Positions 35,327-44,595 of a DNA stretch of 55,111 nucleotides are shown here, piece by piece. A program made the position numbers and the translations under genes. The stretch lies in assembly GCA_029262175.1 (NCBI GenBank), contig JAJCZV010000188.1:1-55111 (forward strand), written 5' to 3'. The stretch comes from Gemmatimonadota bacterium (lineage in GTDB: Bacteria; Gemmatimonadota; Gemmatimonadetes; Palauibacterales; Palauibacteraceae). The notes beneath the pieces were generated by a model. That model made no database searches and was not told where the DNA came from. It worked only from the letters and a program-made list of their open reading frames with translations. The number at the start of each line of letters is the position of its first letter. Position 1 is the first letter of the stretch.

Positions 35327-38300
35327 AACTCGAACTCTTCCATCGCCAGCTCGTCCGCCGGTCGCCGAGCTTCGGCTTCGGCGACCAACGCGTCGATGCG
35401 AGCAGCCGACGCAGCGATGGTCGGAAGGGAGAAGAACTCGTCGAACGGAAAATCGACGCCGAACGCCCCTCGTATCTCGCCGAGGAGTCGGATCGCGAGC
35501 AGCGAATGTCCTCCGCATTCAAAGAAGTGGTCGTCGATTCCCACCTCGTCGCGCCCCAAGACGTCCCTCCAAACGGAAGCGAGCGCCTCTTCCGTGGCGG
35601 TGAGTGTCGCGCCTGCCGTGCCCAGGCCGGCAGCCGGCTCGGGGACAAGAAGTCTGTGCCGGTCCAGTTTCCCGTTTCGGCCACGCGGCAATTCCTCGAG
35701 CCAAACGAATCGACTCGGGATCATGTGGGATGGCAGCTCTGTCAGCAGCTCCGTCCGAAGCTCTTGTGTCGACCGTTCGGTCGGCGACGTCGCGACCACG
35801 AACGCGACGAGTTCCTCTTGGGCGGTGAGCGCCACCTCCCGGATCGCCGGATGAGCGAGGAGGACAGCTTCCACCTCGCCAAGCTCGATTCGGCGTCCGC
35901 GCACCTTCACCTGTTCGTCGCGTCGCCCGAGGAATAGCAACTCGCCATCAGGAGACCAACGTCCAATGTCGCCGGTCCGATACATTCGCCTTTCCGCGTA
36001 GGGGACATGAGGGTCGGGAAGAAACTTCGTCGCCGTGACCTCTGGAACGTTGACGTATCCGTGCGCCACCCCGGGTCCCGAGACGCAGATCTCACCTTTC
36101 GCACCGTCCGGAGAAAGCCGGCCGTCGGCATCGAGGAGGTATACGCGCGTCCCGGGGATCGGACGACCGATCGGGACCGCCGCTGTCTCGACCGACGCCG
36201 TCATCCGATAGGCTGTGGCCCACACCGTGCTTTCGGTGGGGCCGTACTCGTTATACAGGTCCGTCTTCGGAAGGCGGGCGAAATGATGACGGACCAAGTC
36301 CGTCGGGCAGGCCTCTCCCGCCACGATGACGGTTTCGAGAGAACCGAGATCGCGGCCCCCGGCCTGTTCGAGTATCAAACTCCACAGAGCGGGTACACAG
36401 AGCGTGTGGGTGACGCGATGCGTCTCGATGAGGTCGGCCAATATCGTCGGCTCGCGTTCCTGTCCCTCACGGGGAAGGACGACGGTGCCGCCGGTGCTCA
36501 GCGTCCAAAATACGCCGACGATCGAACTGTCGAACGTGAGCGGCGAAAGCAGCAAGAACGCCGCCGGACTCTTGTCATAGACGAGGTCGCGAGCGGCGGT
36601 CGAGTACGCGAGATTGTCTCGCGACACGGCCACGCCTTTTGGGCGCCCCGTCGATCCCGAAGTGAAGAGGATGTACGCCAGGTCCCCCGGCCCCCCGAAG
36701 TCTACCTGCTCGTGAGTCGAGCTCTCGGCGATCGTCGGGGCGTCCAAATCGAGGACTCTCACGCCATCCGGCACGCTCTCTAGCTCGTCTTGCCCACGTC
36801 GGAGAACGAAATCCGCGCGGGAATCGTCGAGCAGAAAGCGGCGGCGCTTGGCGGGCTCGGCCAAGGCCACAGGGACGTACGTGGCTCCCACGTCGAGCAC
36901 CGCGAGGATCGCTTCGAGCGCGGCGAACGAGCGATCCAACAAGATGGCGATCCGGGTACCGACGGTCGCGCCCTCCGCTCGAAGCCGGTTCGCCGTAGCC
37001 TCCACGCGTCGAGCAAGGTCGGCATAGGTGCGCGACTCGTCGTCCCTCGCCATGGCGATGGCGTTGGGCTGCGCCTCGACGCGGGCGCGGAAACGTCGAA
37101 GGACATCCTGCGCGGGTGGTGGCTCGTCCCCTTGTCCGCCGGCACGGGCAAGCAAACGGTCGCGTTCCTCCGCGCTCGGCGGTTTCAGATCGCCGACCGA
37201 AGTCGACGGGCGGGCCGCGAACCCGCGCAACGTGTCGGCGACCGAAGCCAACAGCCGGTCGACCAGCTCGGCCGGAAAACGCGTCGCATCGTAGACCGCG
37301 GTAAGTGTCAGCGACGGGCCCGGGAAGACGAGGAGCGCAAAGGCGTAGTCGCTCTGATCGAGGTAACGAACATCTGAGAGTTCGAGGCCTGTCCCCTCTG
37401 CGGGACTCCGGTCGCCCAAAGGCGAACTCTCGAACACCAAAACGCTTTCGAACGGGCTGTGAGATGCGCCGACGCCCGTCCACCCCGCGATCGATGCGAG
37501 CGACGTGTGCTCGTGCGGACCCATTTCGAACAGGTCTCGCTGCAACGACTGCAGCCACGGCGAAAGCTCGGGTTCCGGACTCACCCGAACGCGCACGGGG
37601 ACCGAGTTGATAAAGAGGCCGATCATCGATTCCACGCCCGGCAGGGACGCCGGGCGACCCGCCACTGCGGTGGTGTAGATCACTTCGGTGTCGCCGGCGT
37701 AGGCCGACAACGTCAGCGCCCAAGCCCCATGTGCCACCGTGTTGAGGGTTAGTGAATGGGCACGCGCGTACTCCTGCACCGCCGCGGTTTCCGCCGATGC
37801 GAGCTGAACCTCGCGGCGATCGGGGGCTCCGCCGGCGGTAGACAGTCGACCGTCATCGGTGGTCGAAAGGCGAGTCGGCTGGTCGATCCCGGCCAGCCGG
37901 CGCTCCCAAAACGCCCTCGAAACCTCCATGTCACGCGCGCCCAGCCAACGGACAAAACTGCTAAACGGTGGAGGTGTAGTCGGGGCCACTGGCGCCCCGG
38001 CATACTCACGGAAGACCTGCTCCAACAACGTCACGGCCGACCACCCATCGGCGAGGATGTGGTGAAAGGTCCATAGGAAACGCCACGTCTCGACCCCGGT
38101 TCGAATCAGCGACATGCGAGCCAGCGGGGCCAAGTCCAGCGAAAACCCGAGCGCGCGATCTTGACGGAGGAGGGCCTCGAGCCTGTCGGCTCGAATCGCC
38201 GGAGCGATCTCGGTCCAATCGGACTCCGCCCACGGAATCTCCACACGGCCGCGCACCGCTTGCAGCGGCTCCTCGAGCCCCTCCCAGACGAAAGCGGTTC

Positions 38301-38565
38301 GGAGCGCAGGGTGCCGCTCGAACGTGCGCTGCCAGACTTCGCGAAAGCGGACCGGGTCGAGGGCACCGTTGATCTCGCAGGTATACTGCACCACGTACAC
38401 GCCCGAGCCAGGCGCCGCCAAGCTGTGGTATAGCATCCCCCCTTGGAGCGGCGTCACCGGGTACACATCCGCCAGATCGGGCGTGTGCGGTGCCTCGCGG
38501 CCGGCTTCGGGTGCACTCACTCGAGGCAGACTATTCTGCGCCACCGGGCGGAGGCCCCGAGTCAT
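35323..38565 (-). CDS. NRPS protein 2: C-A-PCP module, possible His specificity
   Basis: 1080 residues from an ATG at 38565, overlapping the end of NRPS protein 1 by 35 bases. The condensation domain opens DVYPVTPLQGGMLYHSL and has HHILADG near residue 168. The adenylation domain has all core motifs: LAYILFTSGSTGRPKG, NEYGPTESTV, GPGVAHGYV, YRTGDIGRW, GRRDEQVKVRGRRIELGE, LPSHMIP and NGKLDR. Residues aligned to the ten-letter specificity code read DSVLIAEVWK; I recall DS-x-L-type codes ending AEVxK for histidine, so His is a tentative prediction. The carrier serine is in FFECGGHSLLA. The acidic C-terminus (ELAMEEFEF) suits binding to the TubC docking domain of protein 3. Confidence 0.9.
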   Translation of the reverse strand: MTRGLRPVAQNSLPRVSAPEAGREAPHTPDLADVYPVTPLQGGMLYHSLAAPGSGVYVVQYTCEINGALDPVRFREVWQRTFERHPALRTAFVWEGLEEPLQAVRGRVEIPWAESDWTEIAPAIRADRLEALLRQDRALGFSLDLAPLARMSLIRTGVETWRFLWTFHHILADGWSAVTLLEQVFREYAGAPVAPTTPPPFSSFVRWLGARDMEVSRAFWERRLAGIDQPTRLSTTDDGRLSTAGGAPDRREVQLASAETAAVQEYARAHSLTLNTVAHGAWALTLSAYAGDTEVIYTTAVAGRPASLPGVESMIGLFINSVPVRVRVSPEPELSPWLQSLQRDLFEMGPHEHTSLASIAGWTGVGASHSPFESVLVFESSPLGDRSPAEGTGLELSDVRYLDQSDYAFALLVFPGPSLTLTAVYDATRFPAELVDRLLASVADTLRGFAARPSTSVGDLKPPSAEERDRLLARAGGQGDEPPPAQDVLRRFRARVEAQPNAIAMARDDESRTYADLARRVEATANRLRAEGATVGTRIAILLDRSFAALEAILAVLDVGATYVPVALAEPAKRRRFLLDDSRADFVLRRGQDELESVPDGVRVLDLDAPTIAESSTHEQVDFGGPGDLAYILFTSGSTGRPKGVAVSRDNLAYSTAARDLVYDKSPAAFLLLSPLTFDSSIVGVFWTLSTGGTVVLPREGQEREPTILADLIETHRVTHTLCVPALWSLILEQAGGRDLGSLETVIVAGEACPTDLVRHHFARLPKTDLYNEYGPTESTVWATAYRMTASVETAAVPIGRPIPGTRVYLLDADGRLSPDGAKGEICVSGPGVAHGYVNVPEVTATKFLPDPHVPYAERRMYRTGDIGRWSPDGELLFLGRRDEQVKVRGRRIELGEVEAVLLAHPAIREVALTAQEELVAFVVATSPTERSTQELRTELLTELPSHMIPSRFVWLEELPRGRNGKLDRHRLLVPEPAAGLGTAGATLTATEEALASVWRDVLGRDEVGIDDHFFECGGHSLLAIRLLGEIRGAFGVDFPFDEFFSLPTIAASAARIDALVAEAEARRPADELAMEEFEF

Positions 38566-41500
38566 CCCGTCGGCCTCTTCGCTCGGCTCGTGCGAGCTGC
38601 TGTAGCACTTTGGTTCGAGACATCTCATCCACCTCGCTCGAGCGAAGCCCGGTCGATGACACCTTCGCCACCGGAGTCCGGCGCTCCCCGACATGCGTCG
38701 CGAGCTCCGCGATGGTTTGGTACTGAAACAGTAGGCTCGGCTCGATGTCGTATCCGGCGTCGGCGGCCTGAGCGGCGATCTGAATCACCGCGATCGAATC
38801 CCCACCGAGATCAAAGAAGCGGTCGTGGATTCCCACGGTGTCGCGACGGAGCACACGGCTCCAAGTCTCGACAAACCAGCGTTCCTTCTCGTCTCGCGGT
38901 GGAACCTGCCCGACGACGGAGGTGGCGACCGCGCGCTCGGGGCGTGGCAACGCCGCGTAATCGATCTTGCCGTTCCGCGTCATCGGTATGTGATCGATCT
39001 GAACGATGTCCGCCGGGATCATGAAAGATGGCAGACGCGCCTCGAGTCGTGAACGCATACCGGACAAATCGATGTCATCGGCCGCGACCACGTAACCGAT
39101 GAGTCGCCCGGTACGACTCGCGTCGTCGCCGTCGGAAGGGGTGTATCCCAATTGGTCCAGGATCTGGTGCACGCGCGCTTCATCGATCTCATCATCGAGT
39201 TCCTCGAGCGCAGCGTCTCGTTCCTTGTGACCTAAGCGCACGTCCCAACTATAGGGTCGTGCGTAGTTGTGGTGACCCCGCTCGCGCTGGTGTACGTAGA
39301 TCCCGACATCGTTGATCAGACAATTCGTCGATCTGCCCGTATCCTCGGGGCGGATCCACGCGGCGCGCTCCCGAAGGAACTCGAGAACGTCCTCCAACTC
39401 GACATCGCAGTACCGGTAGAAGTCCAGAAAGCGGACACGATCAAAGACGTCGTCGCTTTCGAACGCACGGGTGTCGAGGCGGCGCTTCACCGCATCGTCG
39501 ACTCGGTGATAGGCTTTACGTGCCTCGACCACCAACGCATCGATGTCGTCCGTCTCATATCGATTGCCGAGAAAGAGCTCCTCTGTAAGGCGAGTTTCGA
39601 AGAACTGTCCGCGCGACAAGCCGGTCACGACAAAGGGGATGTTCCGCCCGAGCGCAACGTTGGTCGCGAGCGTGTAAAGCACCTTGAAGCAGCCGTTACA
39701 TACGTTCGAGTGACGCTGCAGGCTGTCTACGAAGACGTCGTTCATCGACGGCGTCGAGACGAACTCGTGCGAGACGCCGAGATCTTCGACAACCCGCTGA
39801 ATGTTCGCTTTGGCTCCGTCGGAAATGAAGCCGTTGTCGAGCGTTAACGCCAGAATACGAAGGCCCATATCGGCCAATCGATAGAGCGCGTAGGAACTAT
39901 CCTTTCCGCCGCTAAAGAGCATGATGCAGTCGAAGTCGGCCGGTCCGTCTTCCGCGCGGAGGATCTCTTGGAGGCGGTCCATGGGTTGGAAATAGTCGAG
40001 CGCCCTCTGTCGAACCTGCTCGAACGTGCGACACACCGAACAGATGCCTGCGTCGTCATAGCTCACGTCGGGATAGTCCGAGCCGAGACCACATCGGACA
40101 CAATGGTAGGCCGTCTCGCGAGGAGCATCCGCCTCGACATAGTCGACCACACAGGCGTCGACACCGGCGAGTCCCGCCAATGCAGCCTCGACCTCGCCCG
40201 GTTCCACTCGGATTCCGTGGATCTTGGCTTGTCGGTCGCTTCGGCCGAGATACTGGATGTTGCCATCCGGTAGAGCCCGTCCGAGATCCCCGGTTCGGTA
40301 CGCGTGTTCTTCGGCGAAGAGCGGGTCTGCCACGAAGCGTTCACCCGACTCGTCCGGGCGGTCCAGATATCCGCGCGCCACACCGGGTCCGCCAACCACG
40401 ATCTCACCGATCACGCCTGCAGGGACGGGACGCCCGCGATCGTCGAGTAGATAGATGCGTGCGGCGGCCGCGGCACGGCCGATCGGAACAGAGCCGCCGG
40501 TGACCGACGCAGGGTCATATCGGTGGATCATGCAACCGACCGTCGCCTCTGTCGGACCGTACTCGTTGTAGATCTCGATCCGTCCGTCGAACGCTTGCCA
40601 CGCGGCCCGAGCGACGTCGACCCTGAGATCGGATCCGCCCACCACCAGCGTGCGGATCCGCGAACTGGAAAGATCTCGATCGCGCAGGAGCGCGAGATGC
40701 GCCGGCGTCAGCTTGACGACGTCGACCAGATTGTCGTCCAGGACGCGTAGCAACGATGTATCGACCGCAGAGCTCTCGGCTGGGTACACCCTGACGCATC
40801 CGCCCACTAGGAGCGGAGTGATCAGCGATGTGATGGTGAGGTCGAACGTGAGGGGTGTAAAAAGCGGAGCCGAAAGACGCTCTCCCTTCCAGTACGTTCG
40901 AGCGGCCCAATCCGCGTAGGTGGCGAGCGCTCCGTGCGTGATCTGCACGCCCTTGGGACGACCGGTCGACCCCGACGTGTACAGGATGTAGGCGAGATCT
41001 CGGGCGCCGGGCCCTGGGAGCGTCACCCCGCGGTCGGTCGTCTCCGCACCAGCCAGGATCGCATCGAGCGAAACGGGCGCGATCCCGACGTCGGGGAACG
41101 TCGTAGCATCCGCCTCTCGAGCGAGGATGACGGTAGGTTTTGTCTCACCAACCATGAATCGCAGGCGGTCCCTGGGGTGCGTCGGATCCAGCGGGACGTA
41201 GGCGGCGCCTGCCTTGAGCGTCCCGAGGATGCCGGCCACGGTTTCCGCCTGCCTCGTGGCGACGATCCCGACCGTTCCGCCCCCGGCGCCCCGGGCGACG
41301 AGCTGCCGGGCAATCCGGTCGGCCTTGTCGGCGAGCGTTTTGTAGGACCACTCCAGGTTGCCGCAGACGATCGCGGTTTGATCCGGCGTCCGCGCAGCGC
41401 TGGCTTCGAACCGGGCGACCACCGTGTCGTGGGACGCCGGCTCGGCCATCGCCGCTTGTCGCTCCAGGAGCCGCCGCTGCTCTTCGGGTTCGATGATAGG

Positions 41501-42778
41501 GGGCGCCCCGAGAGGCTGGTCCGGCTCGACGAGGAGCCCGTCCAGTAGCGTCACGAAGTGGCGCGTCACCGCGGCTCGTTCGCTGGCGTCAAACCGTTCC
41601 GTACTCAAGTCGAAGTGCAGGACGAACTCGCCGGTCTCGTCAAAATCGTGCACTTGAAGGCGGAGGTCGTGCGCTCGATCTGCGTGGCCCGGGTGGATCC
41701 ACTCCGAGTGCATTGGATGCCCGTCGAAGTCGGGAAATGACGCGGGGATGTAGTTGAGGACGACGTTGCAGGCTCGATTCACATCGGCTGGGCTCGCCCC
41801 GGGAAGCGCGTGTCGAACGAATCCAGCTCCGGCTTTTGCCGCCCGACCGAGCAGGTCTGCGAACGTATCTTCGGCCTCGATGTCCACCTTCAATGGAAAA
41901 ACCTCGATAAAGACTCCGAGGGTGTTCTTGGCGGTCTCGTTTCGCCGGTTGTGCGCGGGAGCGGCCAATGCGAGTCGATGCTCACCGCTAACGCGATGGA
42001 GGAACGCGAACAGAGCGGCCGCAAACACGTTGAACTGGGAGAGATGGTTCGTGAGCCCCGCGGCTTCGGGCCGCTGCGCCAGCGCTCGAATGGCGGCCGA
42101 CCGGGTCGGTCCCAACGGAACGGTCACCCGCTCGCTTCCCGTCCCCGCACGTTCGCCGCGCTTGCCGTAGAGCGCGACTGGATTCAGGTCCAGGAGCTGC
42201 GATTCCCAGTGGCCTCGGGCCTTGACCAAAGCGCGAGAGCCGGACAGAGAGCGTTCGACTTCGACGTGCTCGGCGTACAGGGGGAGCGGCGCGGCGTTCG
42301 AAGGGGTCGAGGACTCGGACCGACGATACGCTTGTTCGATCTCCCGGTAGAGCAGAGCAGTCGACCAACCGTCGGTGATCAGGTGATGTTGGTTGAGAAA
42401 CCACACGGTCCGCTCCGCGCCGAGCTTGATGAGGGCGATATCGAACGGCGGCTTAGACAGATCGAAACGGCGCCCGACCCGCTGGGCGATCCACGATTGG
42501 AGTGCAGCCCTCGAGTCCGGTTCGGCGGACAAGTCGACCGTGTCCAGGCTCCATTGGGATCCGTCTTCGACGTGACGGCGTGGGTTCCCGTCGGTCGTGA
42601 TGAACACGGTACGAAGCGCGTCCCCCCGCTCGATAACGGACCGGACCGCGCGCTCGAAGCGTCGCGCGTCGATCGGCCCCTGCAGCTCGAAGGCGAGCGC
42701 CATGTTGTAGAGTGGAACGTCCGAGTCCAACTGCTGTCCCGCCCACAAGAGACGTTGGATGCGCGTGAGGTCTGTCAT
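38531..42778 (-). CDS. NRPS protein 1: C-A-PCP with a PP-loop ATP-pyrophosphatase inserted in the A domain
   Basis: 1415 residues from an ATG at 42778 that overlaps the carrier protein gene (ATGA). The condensation domain has HHLITDG (about 130-136). The adenylation domain runs A3 at about 597 (LAYILYTSGSTGRPKG), A5 NEYGPTEATV, A7 YRTGDL and A8 at about 841 (GRSDRQAKIHGIRVEPGE). Then, instead of A9, about 330 residues intervene: cysteine pairs Cys893/896 and Cys913/916, a PP-loop SGGKDSS (956-962), Cys1027/1030 (VCNGCF) and GLSRGQFFETRL, resembling N-acetyl sugar amidotransferases such as WbpG. A9 (LPSFMIP, 1249) and A10 (NGKIDY) resume, and the carrier serine is Ser1328. The specificity code reads DLTKVGEVGK, close to asparagine codes. 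There is no stop or frameshift through the insert. Confidence 0.93.
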   Translation of the reverse strand: MTDLTRIQRLLWAGQQLDSDVPLYNMALAFELQGPIDARRFERAVRSVIERGDALRTVFITTDGNPRRHVEDGSQWSLDTVDLSAEPDSRAALQSWIAQRVGRRFDLSKPPFDIALIKLGAERTVWFLNQHHLITDGWSTALLYREIEQAYRRSESSTPSNAAPLPLYAEHVEVERSLSGSRALVKARGHWESQLLDLNPVALYGKRGERAGTGSERVTVPLGPTRSAAIRALAQRPEAAGLTNHLSQFNVFAAALFAFLHRVSGEHRLALAAPAHNRRNETAKNTLGVFIEVFPLKVDIEAEDTFADLLGRAAKAGAGFVRHALPGASPADVNRACNVVLNYIPASFPDFDGHPMHSEWIHPGHADRAHDLRLQVHDFDETGEFVLHFDLSTERFDASERAAVTRHFVTLLDGLLVEPDQPLGAPPIIEPEEQRRLLERQAAMAEPASHDTVVARFEASAARTPDQTAIVCGNLEWSYKTLADKADRIARQLVARGAGGGTVGIVATRQAETVAGILGTLKAGAAYVPLDPTHPRDRLRFMVGETKPTVILAREADATTFPDVGIAPVSLDAILAGAETTDRGVTLPGPGARDLAYILYTSGSTGRPKGVQITHGALATYADWAARTYWKGERLSAPLFTPLTFDLTITSLITPLLVGGCVRVYPAESSAVDTSLLRVLDDNLVDVVKLTPAHLALLRDRDLSSSRIRTLVVGGSDLRVDVARAAWQAFDGRIEIYNEYGPTEATVGCMIHRYDPASVTGGSVPIGRAAAAARIYLLDDRGRPVPAGVIGEIVVGGPGVARGYLDRPDESGERFVADPLFAEEHAYRTGDLGRALPDGNIQYLGRSDRQAKIHGIRVEPGEVEAALAGLAGVDACVVDYVEADAPRETAYHCVRCGLGSDYPDVSYDDAGICSVCRTFEQVRQRALDYFQPMDRLQEILRAEDGPADFDCIMLFSGGKDSSYALYRLADMGLRILALTLDNGFISDGAKANIQRVVEDLGVSHEFVSTPSMNDVFVDSLQRHSNVCNGCFKVLYTLATNVALGRNIPFVVTGLSRGQFFETRLTEELFLGNRYETDDIDALVVEARKAYHRVDDAVKRRLDTRAFESDDVFDRVRFLDFYRYCDVELEDVLEFLRERAAWIRPEDTGRSTNCLINDVGIYVHQRERGHHNYARPYSWDVRLGHKERDAALEELDDEIDEARVHQILDQLGYTPSDGDDASRTGRLIGYVVAADDIDLSGMRSRLEARLPSFMIPADIVQIDHIPMTRNGKIDYAALPRPERAVATSVVGQVPPRDEKERWFVETWSRVLRRDTVGIHDRFFDLGGDSIAVIQIAAQAADAGYDIEPSLLFQYQTIAELATHVGERRTPVAKVSSTGLRSSEVDEMSRTKVLQQLARAERRGRRDDSGPPPGGAE

Positions 42779-43017
42779 GCCTGCCCACGGAGCCGGTCCA
42801 GATACCGCTCGATGGCAAGAATCGAAATGAAGTTCTCGAGCGTGACATCTTCGGCGGGCACATCGAGACCCGTTTCGTCTTCAACGAAATTCACCAACGA
42901 GATGATCCCCAGGGAATCGATCAAACCGCTCGACAGAAGGTCTTCGTCGTCGGCTAGATCGAGGTCCGGACGGTTGAGTACTTCTTCCACAATGAACTTG
43001 CGAAGTTGATCTTTCAT
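42775..43017 (-). CDS. Freestanding peptidyl carrier protein
   Basis: 80 residues, the size of a discrete carrier protein. The phosphopantetheine serine is in GLIDSLGII (D-S-L), and the acidic helices LADDEDLLSS and NFVEDETGLDV surround it. Both ends overlap neighbours by four bases (ATGA), so it is translated in step with the adenylation enzyme before it and NRPS protein 1 after it. Together with the dehydrogenase and adenylation enzyme it resembles PltL or RedO, the carriers on which proline is oxidised. It should hand the resulting acyl group to the first C domain. Confidence 0.9.
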   Translation of the reverse strand: MKDQLRKFIVEEVLNRPDLDLADDEDLLSSGLIDSLGIISLVNFVEDETGLDVPAEDVTLENFISILAIERYLDRLRGQA

Positions 43018-44591
43018 GACGTCACCTTGGCCAACGCCATGGCTTCGTCACGCAGCTTCACCCGATCCACCTTACCCGTCGTGGTGCGCGGCAGCTCCGC
43101 GCGGAGTTCCAACAGTGTGGGCACCGCGTAGGCCGGCAGTGTCTTGCGTAAATTGTCCAGCAGCACGTCCGCGGTGAGTTCGCTAGCTGGTGCGACGACC
43201 GCGCTGGCGGCAATCGCCTGGCTGCCTTGTTCGTCGGGTACGGCGTAGACGGCGCCGTGTAACACGTCGTCCTGGTGGAGCAAGGCCGCTTCGACCTCGT
43301 CGAGCTCGACGCGGTATCCTCGCGTCTTGATCTGGCGATCCCCCCGTCCGAGAAAATCGAGTACTCCGTCGTCGGTCTGTCGGACAAGGTCGCCCGTGCG
43401 GAAGAACACGTCGTCGAGGTCAGCCCCGACTTTGCGGACCTCGAACACCGTCTCATCCAGATCGGGTCGACCCCAATATCCCCGCATCATGGTGGGACTG
43501 CGGATTAGAAGCTCGCCCGGCTCCCCGGGGCTCACCGGTGCGCCCGTGTCGTCCACTACCACGGACTCGACGTTTTCATAGAGCCGTCCGATCGGAATCG
43601 GCGTCTCCGAGCCCTCCGCGATCGGCGGGACGATCCAATACGTGACGCCGTTGACCTCCGTAGGGCCGTACACGTTGGAGAACGTCGCGTTCGGTAGCCG
43701 ATCCATCAGCGTCTTCAAGTACTTCGGAGGGAATGGTTCTCCCCCGAAGAGCACCCATCGAATCGAACTCAAATCTCGTTTGTCGAGGGCTCCGTGAAGC
43801 AGTAGTTGAATGAGTGCGAACGGAACGGCGTATACGACGGTGGCGCGTTCCTCTTCGAGTAAAGTCGAAAAGCTGGCCGGAAACTTCGTGTACGCGTCCG
43901 GCACGATGACGGTCGTCGCGCCAGCAACTGCCGCGGAGAAGTAATCCATCGTGGAGAGATCGAACTGCAGCGGAGCGTGATTCGTAAGGCGGTCGTCCCG
44001 CGTAAATCCGTAGGTCGCGGCCGCGACTTCGGCGAATGCGAGCGCACTCCGGTGGGTGTGAGCCACCCCTTTCGGGCGCCCGGTCGAACCTGACGTGTAC
44101 AGAATGTACGCGAGATCGCGTTCCACGAGGCCGGCCGCCGGGAGGTCCGCCGCCGCTTCGTCGACCGACGCCCAAGCTCTCGTGTCGAGCCCCTCGACCT
44201 CAGACACGCCGACCGCGGCGACCAACTCGGTCAACGACGCCAGGGCGATCAACCGATCCCGATGCGCCAGCTCCGTGACGACCACTCGGATGCCCCCGTC
44301 CTTCACGATCTGCTCATTGCGAGCGATGGGCGCGCCCGGATCGAGCGGGACGTAGGCCGCCCCGGCCTTCATGGCGCCGTAGATCCCGACGCCGGCGCAC
44401 AACCCTTTGCTCGCGAAAATCCCGACCCGGTCACCCTTTCGGACACCGAGTTCACGTAGGACGTGGGCGAGCTGATTCGAACGTTTCGCGAGATCGCCGT
44501 AGCTCAGAGTTTCTGGGCCAAACGTCAACGCGGGCCAGTCCGGGTCACGGACCGCCGCGCGGTCGACCGCCTGATGCAGAAGATACAGCAC
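43014..44591 (-). CDS. Freestanding adenylation enzyme, probable L-prolyl-[PCP] ligase
   Basis: 525 residues from a GTG at 44591, four bases after the dehydrogenase stop. All adenylation motifs are present (LAYILYTSGSTGRPKG, NVYGPTEVNG, YWGRPD, FFRTGDLV, GRGDRQIKTRGYRVELDEVE, TTTGKVDR), with no C or carrier domain. The segment YAVPFALIQLLLHGALDKRD followed by SIRWVLFGGEPFPPK is characteristic of the PltF/RedM group that loads proline onto a discrete carrier. The specificity residues read DLMYLGVGVK, related to but not identical with the DLLYLALVCK code I recall for that group. Activation of L-proline is therefore likely, not certain. Confidence 0.87.
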   Translation of the reverse strand: MLYLLHQAVDRAAVRDPDWPALTFGPETLSYGDLAKRSNQLAHVLRELGVRKGDRVGIFASKGLCAGVGIYGAMKAGAAYVPLDPGAPIARNEQIVKDGGIRVVVTELAHRDRLIALASLTELVAAVGVSEVEGLDTRAWASVDEAAADLPAAGLVERDLAYILYTSGSTGRPKGVAHTHRSALAFAEVAAATYGFTRDDRLTNHAPLQFDLSTMDYFSAAVAGATTVIVPDAYTKFPASFSTLLEEERATVVYAVPFALIQLLLHGALDKRDLSSIRWVLFGGEPFPPKYLKTLMDRLPNATFSNVYGPTEVNGVTYWIVPPIAEGSETPIPIGRLYENVESVVVDDTGAPVSPGEPGELLIRSPTMMRGYWGRPDLDETVFEVRKVGADLDDVFFRTGDLVRQTDDGVLDFLGRGDRQIKTRGYRVELDEVEAALLHQDDVLHGAVYAVPDEQGSQAIAASAVVAPASELTADVLLDNLRKTLPAYAVPTLLELRAELPRTTTGKVDRVKLRDEAMALAKVTS

Positions 44592-44595
44592 CGGT

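Noticed and set aside
39130..40130. Possibility that the PP-loop region is a separate gene or an assembly chimera
   Set aside because: There is one frame with no stop, the A domain resumes correctly after it (A9, A10, carrier), and codon character is the same on both sides. I keep read-level checking as a test.
41810..43009. 399-codon plus-strand frame across the NRPS 1 start and the carrier protein
   Set aside because: Both minus-strand genes are unmistakable; this frame is their shadow.
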